Below are positions 35,581 through 44,113 of a DNA stretch of 64,000 nt, piece after piece. The translations under genes and the position numbers were made by a program. Below the pieces are notes generated by a model that made no database searches, had not been told where the DNA came from, and saw nothing but the letters and a program-made list of their open reading frames with translations. Position 1 is the first letter of the stretch. Every line of letters starts with the position of its first letter. Location of the stretch: the NCBI GenBank assembly GCA_965220235.1, contig OZ244815.1:3224001-3288000 (forward strand), in the 5' to 3' direction. The DNA is from Bin55 sp965220235 (lineage in GTDB: Bacteria > Pseudomonadota > Gammaproteobacteria > Pseudomonadales > Azotimanducaceae).

Positions 35581-38439
35581 CTAGTCCTCGTGAATCTCTA
35601 CTGTACCCTGATCGCCATCAATACTGATCATCTGTCCGTGTTTGATTCGCTTGGTCCCGTCGCCAACGCCTAACACAGCCGGAATTCCGTATTCCCGAGC
35701 GACAATCGAACCGTGTGCCAGAATGCTGCCAACATCAGTGACGAGTCCCACCGCATGAGCGAATAGTTGTGTCCACGCGGGCGTCGTCAATGGACTCACC
35801 AAAATCGATCCTGGTGCCATGTTTTCAAATTCAGACGCACCTGTAATAACTGAAGCGGGAGCTGTGACGCGTCCGGGACTTACTGGAAAACCACGCATCA
35901 TGGAGGAGTCAGCTTCGTTCTTGATCTGCGTTTCCTTGAACGCAATCCCGTCAATCTGGCTCGCTTCAATTGGGAGCGTACCAGGTGGGTGATGCCGTTT
36001 CCGAGCTTCACGAAGTTCTCTGCGTTCAGCCGCAAGATCAGCAAGTTCCGGTACGGCGACACCGTTCGCTCGGTGTTCAATGGCTCGACTTAGTTCAGCT
36101 GATTCGAGGAAATAAACGTCAGTAGGTTCATAAAGCGTGCCAACCGAGGCAAGGCGAGTTCCTAACTCACGTGCCATCGGACGCAGTACACCCCATGTAA
36201 AACCGAACATAAATGCGACCTCTTCACGGATATAGTGGTACTTACGAGCCAACCACAAGCGGAACCTAAACTGCCAATATTCAAGACCGTCTAGGAGCTC
36301 GATGATCTCCTTGAACTTTTCTTCACGAATCGATTTTGTACGTAACTCTTGATTGCGTGGATGGTACTCTGCGTCCGCAACCATCGCCTTTAGTGTTGTC
36401 ATCATGGCCGCAGGATCTTCCACCTGAGTTGGTTCGACGAAGTCCATGCTGTATCCCTGATGACCGTACGTCACGAGGTAATCTTCAATCAATCCATTTA
36501 CATTAGTAGCGTCGCTACGCTCGAGTAGTCTGTCCCTTAAGAACCGGACCGGCGTGACCTGAACAAAGTACGCAAGGTCCTCGCTCTTGCGGATCTCTTC
36601 GGCGATTTCAAATAACGCCGCATTCGCTTGCATCGTTTTCGATTCAATTCCGGAGAGGAATTGACCGCTGATAAAGCTGTGATCCGGGAGCGTCTCACGC
36701 AGGAAACACTGTAGCTGATCATCGGTCGATTTTGCGACGCCGAACGTGTGACTTGAATTACTGGACCAGTAATAGCCCTCCTCGATACCCATCTCTTGGA
36801 TACCTTCGAGCAGCTGCTCGTCACTCGCCTCTTTGGGATCGACCTTTGACCATTTCTCTCTAATGCCTTGTAGACGAGGGTGCGTCACCTTAAACCACTC
36901 GCCAAGTTGTCGGTCGTTCCATTCGCTGTTGTTGAAGGCAACATACGTTGGGTTCTTACTCTCCGGCATCGTAATGCGAATGGCTAGGTTTTCGGATGAT
37001 TCGGCAGCTCGCCATAAATCGAACGACTCGCGGTCGGAGAGAGATAAGTCCTCTCTAAACATCTCGATATCGCGTTCACGAACTCGACGGTCTGTTTCTA
37101 TCGCTTCTCTCCTCAAGCGCTCGATTTCAGACTCCTTCTTCGCGTCCGTCTTACCGGCGTTGGAATCGGCGGCATGTTGTTGTTCGGCCGCAATTTCTGC
37201 CGCATCAATTTCAGCATCGTCAACCGGTAGAAGTCCTTTTTCGCGAGCTTGATCATGGACGATTTGGAAGTCGAATCGCTGATACGCATACCCATTCACC
37301 GCGATGAACATCGGACCGCCGCCTACCATAAGACTCTTACCTTTTCTAGTCGATTCAAGTCCCTTGGTTAGATACAACTCCTCGAACAGCGGACTGATCG
37401 GATCAGGCATGTTTTCGACAATCTGTCGTCGAGACACATAAGTCGCGGGTTCGGGTACCTCCCACTCGATGTCAATCGGTTGTATAGGTAGATTCGTGAT
37501 TGGGCGGGATTGCAACAGATGTATTTCTCCATTGGAGATTGCCCATTCAATATCCTGCGGAACGTCTTCATACAACTCAACGACCTTCTCTGCGACACGC
37601 CAAAGGTCACAAACTTGATCATCGGTCAGGACCGAAACCGATTGAAGTTCACTGGAAACTTCTCGATTTAAAGTACCCTGCTCGTCTGTTGCGTCAATTT
37701 GCATTTCCTTTGTACCGATCATCGACTCTTTGACTGATCCGTCTGATCGATTCACGATGAAGGTGTCAGGCGTGATCTGACCACTTACGACCGCTTCGCC
37801 TAAGCCGTAGCTTGCATTAATCACCATTTCTGACCGTTCGCCAGTCGCGGGATTTGCCGAGAAAAGGATGCCGGCAACGTCGGCGGGGACAAGGACCTGC
37901 ACCACCACTGACATCGCTACGGATTCTTGTGCAATGCCGTTCTGATGGCGATAGTTCAATGCTTGAGGGGTCCAGAGTGACGCCCAACAACGCTTCACCG
38001 CTGCAACGACTTCATCTGCACCGTGGATGTTTAGGTAAGTCTCCTGTTGACCAGCAAATGAAAGATCTGGAAGATCTTCCGCGTTCGCTGAAGAGCGTAC
38101 GGCAACTGCCGGATTTCCTTGCTCGAAATCACGATACGCCACGGTAATCTCATGCTCAAGTTCCATCGAAACCGGCGCAGTATCAAACAATGCCTGTATT
38201 TCATTCGATGCTTGCGCAAACGAAGCTTGGCCATTGACGAGCGCCGGTTTTGCACTTGCCAAAATCTGCGGTTGAAGATCGTTTTCCGACACGAAATCTC
38301 TGTATGCGCGAGTCGTGACGTGAAATCCTGTCGGCACTTGAAATCCATGGTTGACAAGGTTCGTAAGAGACCGTCCCTTCCCCCCAAGGAGTTCAAGATC
38401 GTGATTTTCGGTCAAAAAGGATTCAATGAAATTCGGCAA
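35581..38439 (-). CDS. Rifampin phosphotransferase-like (PEP-synthase fold) enzyme
   Basis: 952 residues. An N-terminal ATP-grasp-like PPDK/PEP-synthase domain (LLGGKGRSLTNLVNHGFQVP, AVRSSANAEDLPDLSFAGQQETYLN, QVLVPADVAGILFSANP) runs to about 325. A large central region follows, and the swivelling phosphohistidine domain is at the C-terminus, with H909 in SILAHGSIVAREYGIPAVLG. There is no PEP/pyruvate-binding barrel after it, so it is not PEP synthase; this order (ATP, substrate, His) is that of rifampin phosphotransferase, which phosphorylates a polyketide using ATP. The central domain here diverges and its substrate is unknown. Convergent with the B1 exporter gene (52 bp). Position suggests modification or inactivation of a small molecule. 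Confidence 0.82.
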   Translation of the reverse strand: MPNFIESFLTENHDLELLGGKGRSLTNLVNHGFQVPTGFHVTTRAYRDFVSENDLQPQILASAKPALVNGQASFAQASNEIQALFDTAPVSMELEHEITVAYRDFEQGNPAVAVRSSANAEDLPDLSFAGQQETYLNIHGADEVVAAVKRCWASLWTPQALNYRHQNGIAQESVAMSVVVQVLVPADVAGILFSANPATGERSEMVINASYGLGEAVVSGQITPDTFIVNRSDGSVKESMIGTKEMQIDATDEQGTLNREVSSELQSVSVLTDDQVCDLWRVAEKVVELYEDVPQDIEWAISNGEIHLLQSRPITNLPIQPIDIEWEVPEPATYVSRRQIVENMPDPISPLFEELYLTKGLESTRKGKSLMVGGGPMFIAVNGYAYQRFDFQIVHDQAREKGLLPVDDAEIDAAEIAAEQQHAADSNAGKTDAKKESEIERLRREAIETDRRVRERDIEMFREDLSLSDRESFDLWRAAESSENLAIRITMPESKNPTYVAFNNSEWNDRQLGEWFKVTHPRLQGIREKWSKVDPKEASDEQLLEGIQEMGIEEGYYWSSNSSHTFGVAKSTDDQLQCFLRETLPDHSFISGQFLSGIESKTMQANAALFEIAEEIRKSEDLAYFVQVTPVRFLRDRLLERSDATNVNGLIEDYLVTYGHQGYSMDFVEPTQVEDPAAMMTTLKAMVADAEYHPRNQELRTKSIREEKFKEIIELLDGLEYWQFRFRLWLARKYHYIREEVAFMFGFTWGVLRPMARELGTRLASVGTLYEPTDVYFLESAELSRAIEHRANGVAVPELADLAAERRELREARKRHHPPGTLPIEASQIDGIAFKETQIKNEADSSMMRGFPVSPGRVTAPASVITGASEFENMAPGSILVSPLTTPAWTQLFAHAVGLVTDVGSILAHGSIVAREYGIPAVLGVGDGTKRIKHGQMISIDGDQGTVEIHED

Positions 38440-38625
38440 TGGCGTATCTGGATTAAGAACGAGGTCCGACGAGGCGGAACGCGATTTTAGTTAGGAAGTC
38501 GTGTGACAATTGCACCTTAGAAAGTACACGCTATTCTCGAAAGGAATTAGCAGTTTCTCTTTAATTCAACCAAGTTTTCAAGTGGCTATAGCAACATCCC
38601 AAGAATCAGTTTGTAGGTTGCCAGC

Positions 38626-39375
38626 GTGAAGTTCCTCGTGTTTGCGGACGTCCACGGCAATGCGACCGCACTTAACGCAGTGTTGCGGAAAGAACGAGAT
38701 TTCGATTCAGTCGTTTTCTTAGGAGATGCGGTGTCCCCTGGACCCGAACCCAACGAAACCATTGAGTTGATTTCCGAGATGAACGGAGTGTTCATTCAAG
38801 GCAACCACGAACGCACAATGCTTGATCGTGGGTCTATAGCGAATTGGCCCGACGGCTACAAGGATCTAATGGAGTGGATTTACGACGGATTTCCCGATGC
38901 CGGATACAAACTCCTGAGATCATTTAGCTTATCTGGCGAATTTGTCCTAGACGGTCAGACCTACGTGTTGGCTCATGGTGATGAGAATGAAACTGTTCGC
39001 CATGTCTTTCCAGACAGCCCTGACCAACTATTCGAAGCGTTTAAATACGGAAATGACGTGTCCCACGTTCTCTTCGGGCACTCCCACGTCCAGTTTGAAC
39101 GCAATCTAAACGGTCAACTGTTCACCAATCCGGGCAGCATCGGCCAAAATAGATGCGGACATGTGATTGCGTGCTACGGTCTGCTAGAGGACGGAAAGTT
39201 CACTCACCATCATGTGGCTTACGATCCAACGCCTTGGCTTGATGCTTGGGATCGGATACCTTCACTTCGTCCATTCCCCAATCTTCTCGAAAGCTTCAAG
39301 CAACAGACTCTGACCGGATATTCGCTAGGAGCAGTCGAGCCGTGGCTGGGCTATGCTCGCAGGGGATACCGCTGA
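38626..39375 (+). CDS. Calcineurin-like metallophosphoesterase (YfcE-like)
   Basis: 249 residues from GTG. Two-metal phosphoesterase motifs: D8-x-H10 (FADVHGN), GDAV, GNHE, the His of LAHGDEN, and GHSH (LFGHSHVQF) with TNPGS after it. Family members hydrolyse phosphodiesters or phosphomonoesters, including cyclic nucleotides and diadenosine polyphosphates; no specific substrate can be given. Divergent from the phosphotransferase-like gene, with a 186-bp gap lacking clear signals. Confidence 0.87.
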   Translation: MKFLVFADVHGNATALNAVLRKERDFDSVVFLGDAVSPGPEPNETIELISEMNGVFIQGNHERTMLDRGSIANWPDGYKDLMEWIYDGFPDAGYKLLRSFSLSGEFVLDGQTYVLAHGDENETVRHVFPDSPDQLFEAFKYGNDVSHVLFGHSHVQFERNLNGQLFTNPGSIGQNRCGHVIACYGLLEDGKFTHHHVAYDPTPWLDAWDRIPSLRPFPNLLESFKQQTLTGYSLGAVEPWLGYARRGYR

Positions 39376-39439
39376 CTCGCAAGCAACCACCGCGACTAAG
39401 CGAGCCTGAGATGGTTCTACGTAGATTGCTGTCTGATTT

Positions 39440-39793
39440 CTAACTTGAGGCAGCCGCGGCCGCACCTGAACTAGCTGCGATAGCAGCGAGCATCGCCGCT
39501 TGTTGTTGGGCGATGACCTGTAATGCCGCGAGCGCACCTTGATTCGGCGTACCCATCGTGCACGCGCCGTAACCGAGTTTCGGTAGGTCGTTAACCCAAC
39601 GCACCGCACCGTTATTTAGATTCAAGGCGTACACATGCCCCTTTGTCGCCGCGTACGCTGTATGTTCGTCGCGAACGACACTCGTGGTATCGGACCCGCG
39701 CAGATGCGTCCGCCATAGCTCCACCCCATCGGACTTGCGAACGCATACAACGTGACCCTTAATTCCAACAAGGAGCGAGGAATCAGAATTCAT
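39440..39793 (-). CDS. Small PQQ-like beta-propeller repeat protein with Ala-rich tail
   Basis: 117 residues. Two propeller-blade repeats (LLVGIKGHVVCVRKSDGVELW and AATKGHVYALNLNNGAVRW) each ending with the Trp after a G-x-x/L-W pattern, as in PQQ/BamB-type blades, then an Ala/Gln-rich tail (about 30 residues, ending AAAAASS). A full propeller needs six to eight blades, so it would have to oligomerise or dock on another propeller. ATG 39793 overlaps the stop of the upstream copy (TGATG). The frame stays open upstream within that copy, but coding signal is clearly that of the other gene. Tandem duplicate of the next feature. Confidence 0.72.
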   Translation of the reverse strand: MNSDSSLLVGIKGHVVCVRKSDGVELWRTHLRGSDTTSVVRDEHTAYAATKGHVYALNLNNGAVRWVNDLPKLGYGACTMGTPNQGALAALQVIAQQQAAMLAAIAASSGAAAAASS

Positions 39794-40065
39794 CAGGATT
39801 TTTCCAGATCCGGGGTGGCGGCGATCAGGACAGTACCGCGTCCAAGTTTGGGCAATTCGTTCGTCCAAAGAATTGAACCGGTGTCCGGATCGAGTCGATA
39901 CAACTCGCCACCCGCGCTCGCATATATCGCGTCGGGTTCCACAGCAAGTGTGACTAACTGAGAAGCACGTCGCGGCAGGCTGGTTCGCCAAACTTCGGTG
40001 CCGTCCGTTTTCCGAATACGTACGACCGAGTTTTTGATCGCTACAAACAGATCATCTTTTGCCAT
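39793..40065 (-). CDS. Small PQQ-like beta-propeller repeat protein (tandem copy)
   Basis: 90 residues with the same two blades as its downstream neighbour (LFVAIKNSVVRIRKTDGTEVW and SAGGELYRLDPDTGSILW, then NELPKLGRG, compare NDLPKLGYG). It has no signal peptide, unlike BamB or PQQ dehydrogenases, so it appears cytoplasmic. ATG at 40065. The two genes are translationally coupled and clearly arose by duplication. Function unknown. Confidence 0.72.
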   Translation of the reverse strand: MAKDDLFVAIKNSVVRIRKTDGTEVWRTSLPRRASQLVTLAVEPDAIYASAGGELYRLDPDTGSILWTNELPKLGRGTVLIAATPDLEKS

Positions 40066-40151
40066 GGTACGTTAGATCCTAAACCCTTTCCTATGACAGA
40101 TGTCTTTACGAGACTTCACACGGTATGAACGACCGAGAGACAGATTGAAGT

Positions 40152-42965
40152 TCAATTGACTACTGGGTTGTTCGCAAAGTCACCTGCACGGAAGATAGCG
40201 ATACTCTCAGGCACCAAGTGTCTTCGCAACGCATGCTGCACCATATCGGGAGTTAACTCCGCGATAGCTTTTTCGATCTTCTCTGTCGTCTCCATGGTCC
40301 TATCCCAGCGCATATTTGCCTGAAGTTGGTATGCCACGTTCGGGTCATTCGCGCGAAGGTTCTGCTGGTAATCCAAGTATCCATTAATCGCCCCGGCTAG
40401 TTCCTCTTCCGTGACACCTTCGTTTAGCAACAATCGGACTTCCTCACGAAACGCCTTCACCACGAGGTCTCTATTCTCAGGTGCAAAAATGGCATATGCC
40501 ATAAATAACGACGTTGGATCCGGTTCTAACACTCGCAACTGTGCGCCTACGCCATAGGACAGACCGTCATTCTGCCGAATGCGCGTTGCCAGTCGTGAAT
40601 TCAAGAATCCGCCACCAAGAATCTCCATTCCAATACGAAACGCTGGGTAGTCTTCATGTAACAGATGAACACCCATGTTTAAAACCGCGTACATTGTTGC
40701 GTTACTTTTGTCCGGAGTCTCGATGTTCACTTCCACCGCATCTTGAACGTAGTGTTCGTACGCAATGTGTTCGTACTCGGTTGTCGAATCCCAATCACCT
40801 AGCAATTCTTCAAGGAGAGCTAACATCTCCAAGGCGTCAAAATCACCTACGATCGAAATCGCACCGTTGACCGGACTATAGAACGTTTCCCAAAATGCTG
40901 AAACGTCTTGGATGGAGGCGTTGGAAAGATGCTTGATATCTTCTTCTGCACTATAAAAATAGAAAGGATGCCCCTTCGGAACTGAACTAACGAGATATCG
41001 TTGATACGCTTCGGTGGCTACGTAACCCGGCTCGCTCATGTTGGCTTCGATCGCTGCCAACATCTCTTCGATCAATAGATTGAATTCAGACTCGTCGAAG
41101 GCCGGTTCTCGTAGGATTTCGACGGCTAATTGCAATGCCTCAGGTAACTGCTCCCTCACCGTCGAAGCGGTCACGGCTACATTCCAGTTCAGACCACCGA
41201 CGGTAAGACGCGTCTTTATTCGGTCAAGTTCGTCCTGGATTTCCTGACGCGATCGATGCTTCGTACCGCGCATCAGCATGGCATGCACTAACGTCGCGTT
41301 ATGGTGTTGATCCATCAGCGAGTCAACGGTTCCAAACGGGAAGTTCATACTGACAGTCACCGTGTCGCCGCGTGTTTCCTTGGGAAGCAAAGCGACCTTT
41401 ACGCCGTTGGAGAGAGTTGCCGTCGAGGTGCGCGCTTGAATGTTGGACGGCGAAGGATCGAAACTCTCGCCCATAGAAACCGCTTCCCGACCAACATAAC
41501 CCTCAACAAGGTCAGCTACATTCGGCGGCGGTGCGATTTCAGCACGAGGAGGCGTCTCCTCCGTAGGGTAGAACCGACCGACGGTTCGATTGGATTCTAG
41601 AAAGAACGCGTTCGCCGCTGTCTGAACGTCCGCCGGGGTGACTTTCTCCAGGTTGTCTCGGTGCAGGAACACGAGCCGCCAATCACCCATCGCAGCCCAC
41701 TCGCTTAACTGCAGAGCTAGGCTGCTTGTGTTGTTGAACGCTAGCTCTATACTCGTTAGGTACTCATTCTTTGCCCGATTAACTTCCTCTTCGGTCGGCG
41801 GTTTTTCGTGTTTCAACTCCTCAAACGTCGAAAACATCGCGTCTGCCGTCTGATCTAGGTCGCCTTCTTTTCTTACTTCTGCAAACGACAGTAGTACACC
41901 CGGCTCTTTAAATTGGAATGCAAACGCGGCAGCACTAGCTGCGAGTTTCGTCTCGACTAGATTCTTGTATAGACGACCTGACGGTTGATTGCTAAGCACA
42001 TGAGAAAGCACGTCAACGGCAGCAAACTGAGGATCGGACCCTGCAGGAATGTGATATGCAGCAGCGATGTATTGCGTATCACCGACTCGTCGCAATGTGA
42101 CCGTTCGTTCGCCGTCTTGCGCTGGTTCTGCCGTGTAAGTTGGATAGAGTTGATTTGCGCCGCTACGGTCGGGTGTTGGTATACGACCAAACAACTCCGC
42201 AACTAGATTTAATGCGACATCCTCATCAAAGTTCCCTGCGACGACCAAAACCGCATTGTCAGGTTGGTAGTGTTTTTTATAAAACGCTTTAAGACGTTCG
42301 ATCGGAACGTTTTCGATATCCGCCCGAGCGCCGATGGTCGTCTTGCCATAGTTGTGCCACATGAAAGCAGAGGCAAGGATGCGATCCATGAGCACACCGA
42401 ACGGGCTGTTTTCGCCTCGCTCCCATTCGTTGCGAACGACCGTCATTTCGGAATCGAGATCCTCCTTGGCGATGAACGAATTGACCATACGGTCAGACTC
42501 TAAATCTAACGCCCACCGCAGGTTGTCTTCTGTCGCGGGAAAGGTCTCAAAATAGTTAGTTCGGTCGTACCAAGTCGTTCCATTTGGCGAAGCGCCACGC
42601 TCTGTAAGTTCTGCCGGAATATCGGGATGATTGGGGGTACCTTTGAACACGAGGTGTTCGAGTAGGTGAGCCATCCCGGTTTCGCCATACCCTTCGTGCA
42701 GCGAACCAACTAAATAAGTGATATTCACCGTGATCTGTTCTTTGCTCGGATCCGGAAACAGCAACACACGCAAACCATTGTTCAGGCGATACTCCGTAAT
42801 ACCCTCTACCGCCGTAACGCGTTCGAGTGCGACCGTCGATTCCTGCGAACTCGCAAGTTCATCAGTCGTCTGCTGGGCACTGACTGAGTGCTGAATGACA
42901 AGAAGGCTCAGAGTCGCATATGTCAAGAAAGCACCAACTCGACTTAACAACCGATGCATCGTCAT
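40152..42965 (-). CDS. Periplasmic M16 (pitrilysin/insulinase-family) metallopeptidase
   Basis: 937 residues with a signal peptide (to about ...VSAQQ, residue 31). The first M16 module carries the inverted zinc motif HxxEH at H100-E103-H104 (AHLLEHLVFKG), with the distal Glu near VRNEWERGEN. The second module (about 510-930) is inactive, lacking HxxEH, as usual for two-domain M16 peptidases such as PqqL. It degrades or trims peptides in the periplasm. ATG at 42965 follows a short divergent gap (190 bp) to the MetR-like gene. PqqL-type enzymes act with TonB receptors on imported peptides or proteins, which would fit the nearby receptors. Confidence 0.92.
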   Translation of the reverse strand: MTMHRLLSRVGAFLTYATLSLLVIQHSVSAQQTTDELASSQESTVALERVTAVEGITEYRLNNGLRVLLFPDPSKEQITVNITYLVGSLHEGYGETGMAHLLEHLVFKGTPNHPDIPAELTERGASPNGTTWYDRTNYFETFPATEDNLRWALDLESDRMVNSFIAKEDLDSEMTVVRNEWERGENSPFGVLMDRILASAFMWHNYGKTTIGARADIENVPIERLKAFYKKHYQPDNAVLVVAGNFDEDVALNLVAELFGRIPTPDRSGANQLYPTYTAEPAQDGERTVTLRRVGDTQYIAAAYHIPAGSDPQFAAVDVLSHVLSNQPSGRLYKNLVETKLAASAAAFAFQFKEPGVLLSFAEVRKEGDLDQTADAMFSTFEELKHEKPPTEEEVNRAKNEYLTSIELAFNNTSSLALQLSEWAAMGDWRLVFLHRDNLEKVTPADVQTAANAFFLESNRTVGRFYPTEETPPRAEIAPPPNVADLVEGYVGREAVSMGESFDPSPSNIQARTSTATLSNGVKVALLPKETRGDTVTVSMNFPFGTVDSLMDQHHNATLVHAMLMRGTKHRSRQEIQDELDRIKTRLTVGGLNWNVAVTASTVREQLPEALQLAVEILREPAFDESEFNLLIEEMLAAIEANMSEPGYVATEAYQRYLVSSVPKGHPFYFYSAEEDIKHLSNASIQDVSAFWETFYSPVNGAISIVGDFDALEMLALLEELLGDWDSTTEYEHIAYEHYVQDAVEVNIETPDKSNATMYAVLNMGVHLLHEDYPAFRIGMEILGGGFLNSRLATRIRQNDGLSYGVGAQLRVLEPDPTSLFMAYAIFAPENRDLVVKAFREEVRLLLNEGVTEEELAGAINGYLDYQQNLRANDPNVAYQLQANMRWDRTMETTEKIEKAIAELTPDMVQHALRRHLVPESIAIFRAGDFANNPVVN

Positions 42966-43109
42966 GGTTCACCTTTAACGGTATGGAGTACGGCGCGAAT
43001 TATGGGTTGCGGTCAGTTTCAGCGCAGCGTTTTTATTGTTGACTTGGACGCTAACGAAATGAAACGAAGGGATTTGGGGCTACCGCCACACACATGCGAT
43101 CCAGTCTAC

Positions 43110-43122
43110 TGAATATCATTCA
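43110..43122. promoter_or_regulatory. Possible MetR box (TGAA-N5-TTCA)
   Basis: TGAATATCATTCA matches the MetR operator consensus TGAAnnnnnTTCA exactly and lies 34 bp before the MetR-like gene. It could serve autoregulation or the divergent M16 peptidase. About one match is expected by chance in 64 kb. Confidence 0.5.
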
Positions 43123-43155
43123 TCGTTTCATGAATTAGAGTGAGAGATATTCAAT

Positions 43156-44076
43156 TTGTTCAAATTTGATATCAAACACTTGTTGACGTTGCAGGCACTG
43201 CGAGATACCAATCGCCTTACTGATGCGGCCGAGAAGATATTTGTGACCCCCTCGGCAATTTCTCATCAGCTTCGCGAGCTGGAGACCCGTTTTGGCTGCG
43301 TGCTCGTGCATCGGAGACAACAACCGTACTCATTCACTTCTGCTGGCTATCGACTACTGGAACTAGCAGACGAAATCCTGCCAAAAATACAGGACGCGAA
43401 TGCAGAAGTCCTTCGATTGGCGAAGGGAAACAGTGGTCGGCTTCACATAGCCATTGAGTGTCACAGTTGTTACGACTGGCTTTTGCCCACACTTGATCAA
43501 TATCAGCGATCCTGGCCCGACGTGGATGTCGACATCGCGGGTGGATTCGGTTTTCAGCCTCAGGCGGCGCTTGCTAGAGGCGAGCTAGACCTCGTAATTA
43601 CCGCCGATCCCATTGAAGACCAACGTTTGGCCTACGTCCCGTTGTTTAAATACGAATCTCGCTTGGCGGTTTCTACTCAACACGTACTCGCCAAACAGAA
43701 GTATGTCCAACCAGAAGATTTACTGAAAGAAATGCTCATTACCTATCCTGTGGAGCGCTCTCGATTAGATGTATTTAAGTGGTTTCTCGATGATGCAAAT
43801 GTCGAACCTGAGAAGGTTCGAACCGCCGAAATTACTTCATTGATGATTCAACGTGTGGCAAGTGGACGGGGTGTCACATGTTTACCAGATTGGGTCTTGC
43901 GAACTTATGAAGAGGATGGCTACATCGTCACCAAGCGTCTCGGCAAAAAGGGCGTCTTTCCGAGGATGCTTGCCGCCATTCGTCGGGACTACAAAGAACT
44001 TCCATTCGTCCAAGAGTTTTGCGAGACGGCGAAAAGATCATTTCAACGCGACTTCACGACGACACGTCAAACGTAA
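43156..44076 (+). CDS. metR: LysR-type regulator, MetR-like
   Basis: 306 residues. N-terminal winged helix (KHLLTLQALRDTNRLTDAAEKIF, TPSAISHQLRELETRFG) and a co-inducer domain with the segment LHIAIECHSCYDWLLPTLDQYQRSWP, which is characteristic of MetR (E. coli: RIAIECHSC). MetR senses homocysteine and controls methionine biosynthesis. Start TTG at 43156, which gives the normal MetR N-terminus. Its setting, between an M16 peptidase and ABC exporter genes and far from metE, suggests that the paralogue may have been recruited to other targets. A MetR-like box lies directly upstream. Confidence 0.82.
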   Translation: MFKFDIKHLLTLQALRDTNRLTDAAEKIFVTPSAISHQLRELETRFGCVLVHRRQQPYSFTSAGYRLLELADEILPKIQDANAEVLRLAKGNSGRLHIAIECHSCYDWLLPTLDQYQRSWPDVDVDIAGGFGFQPQAALARGELDLVITADPIEDQRLAYVPLFKYESRLAVSTQHVLAKQKYVQPEDLLKEMLITYPVERSRLDVFKWFLDDANVEPEKVRTAEITSLMIQRVASGRGVTCLPDWVLRTYEEDGYIVTKRLGKKGVFPRMLAAIRRDYKELPFVQEFCETAKRSFQRDFTTTRQT

Positions 44077-44113
44077 CAACTCGCCAAGAAGCAGCTAAGC
44101 GCAATCTCCGGTC

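Noticed and set aside
35581..38439. Annotation as PEP synthase (ppsA)
   Set aside because: The phosphohistidine domain is C-terminal and no PEP-binding barrel follows; length and order fit the rifampin-phosphotransferase type.
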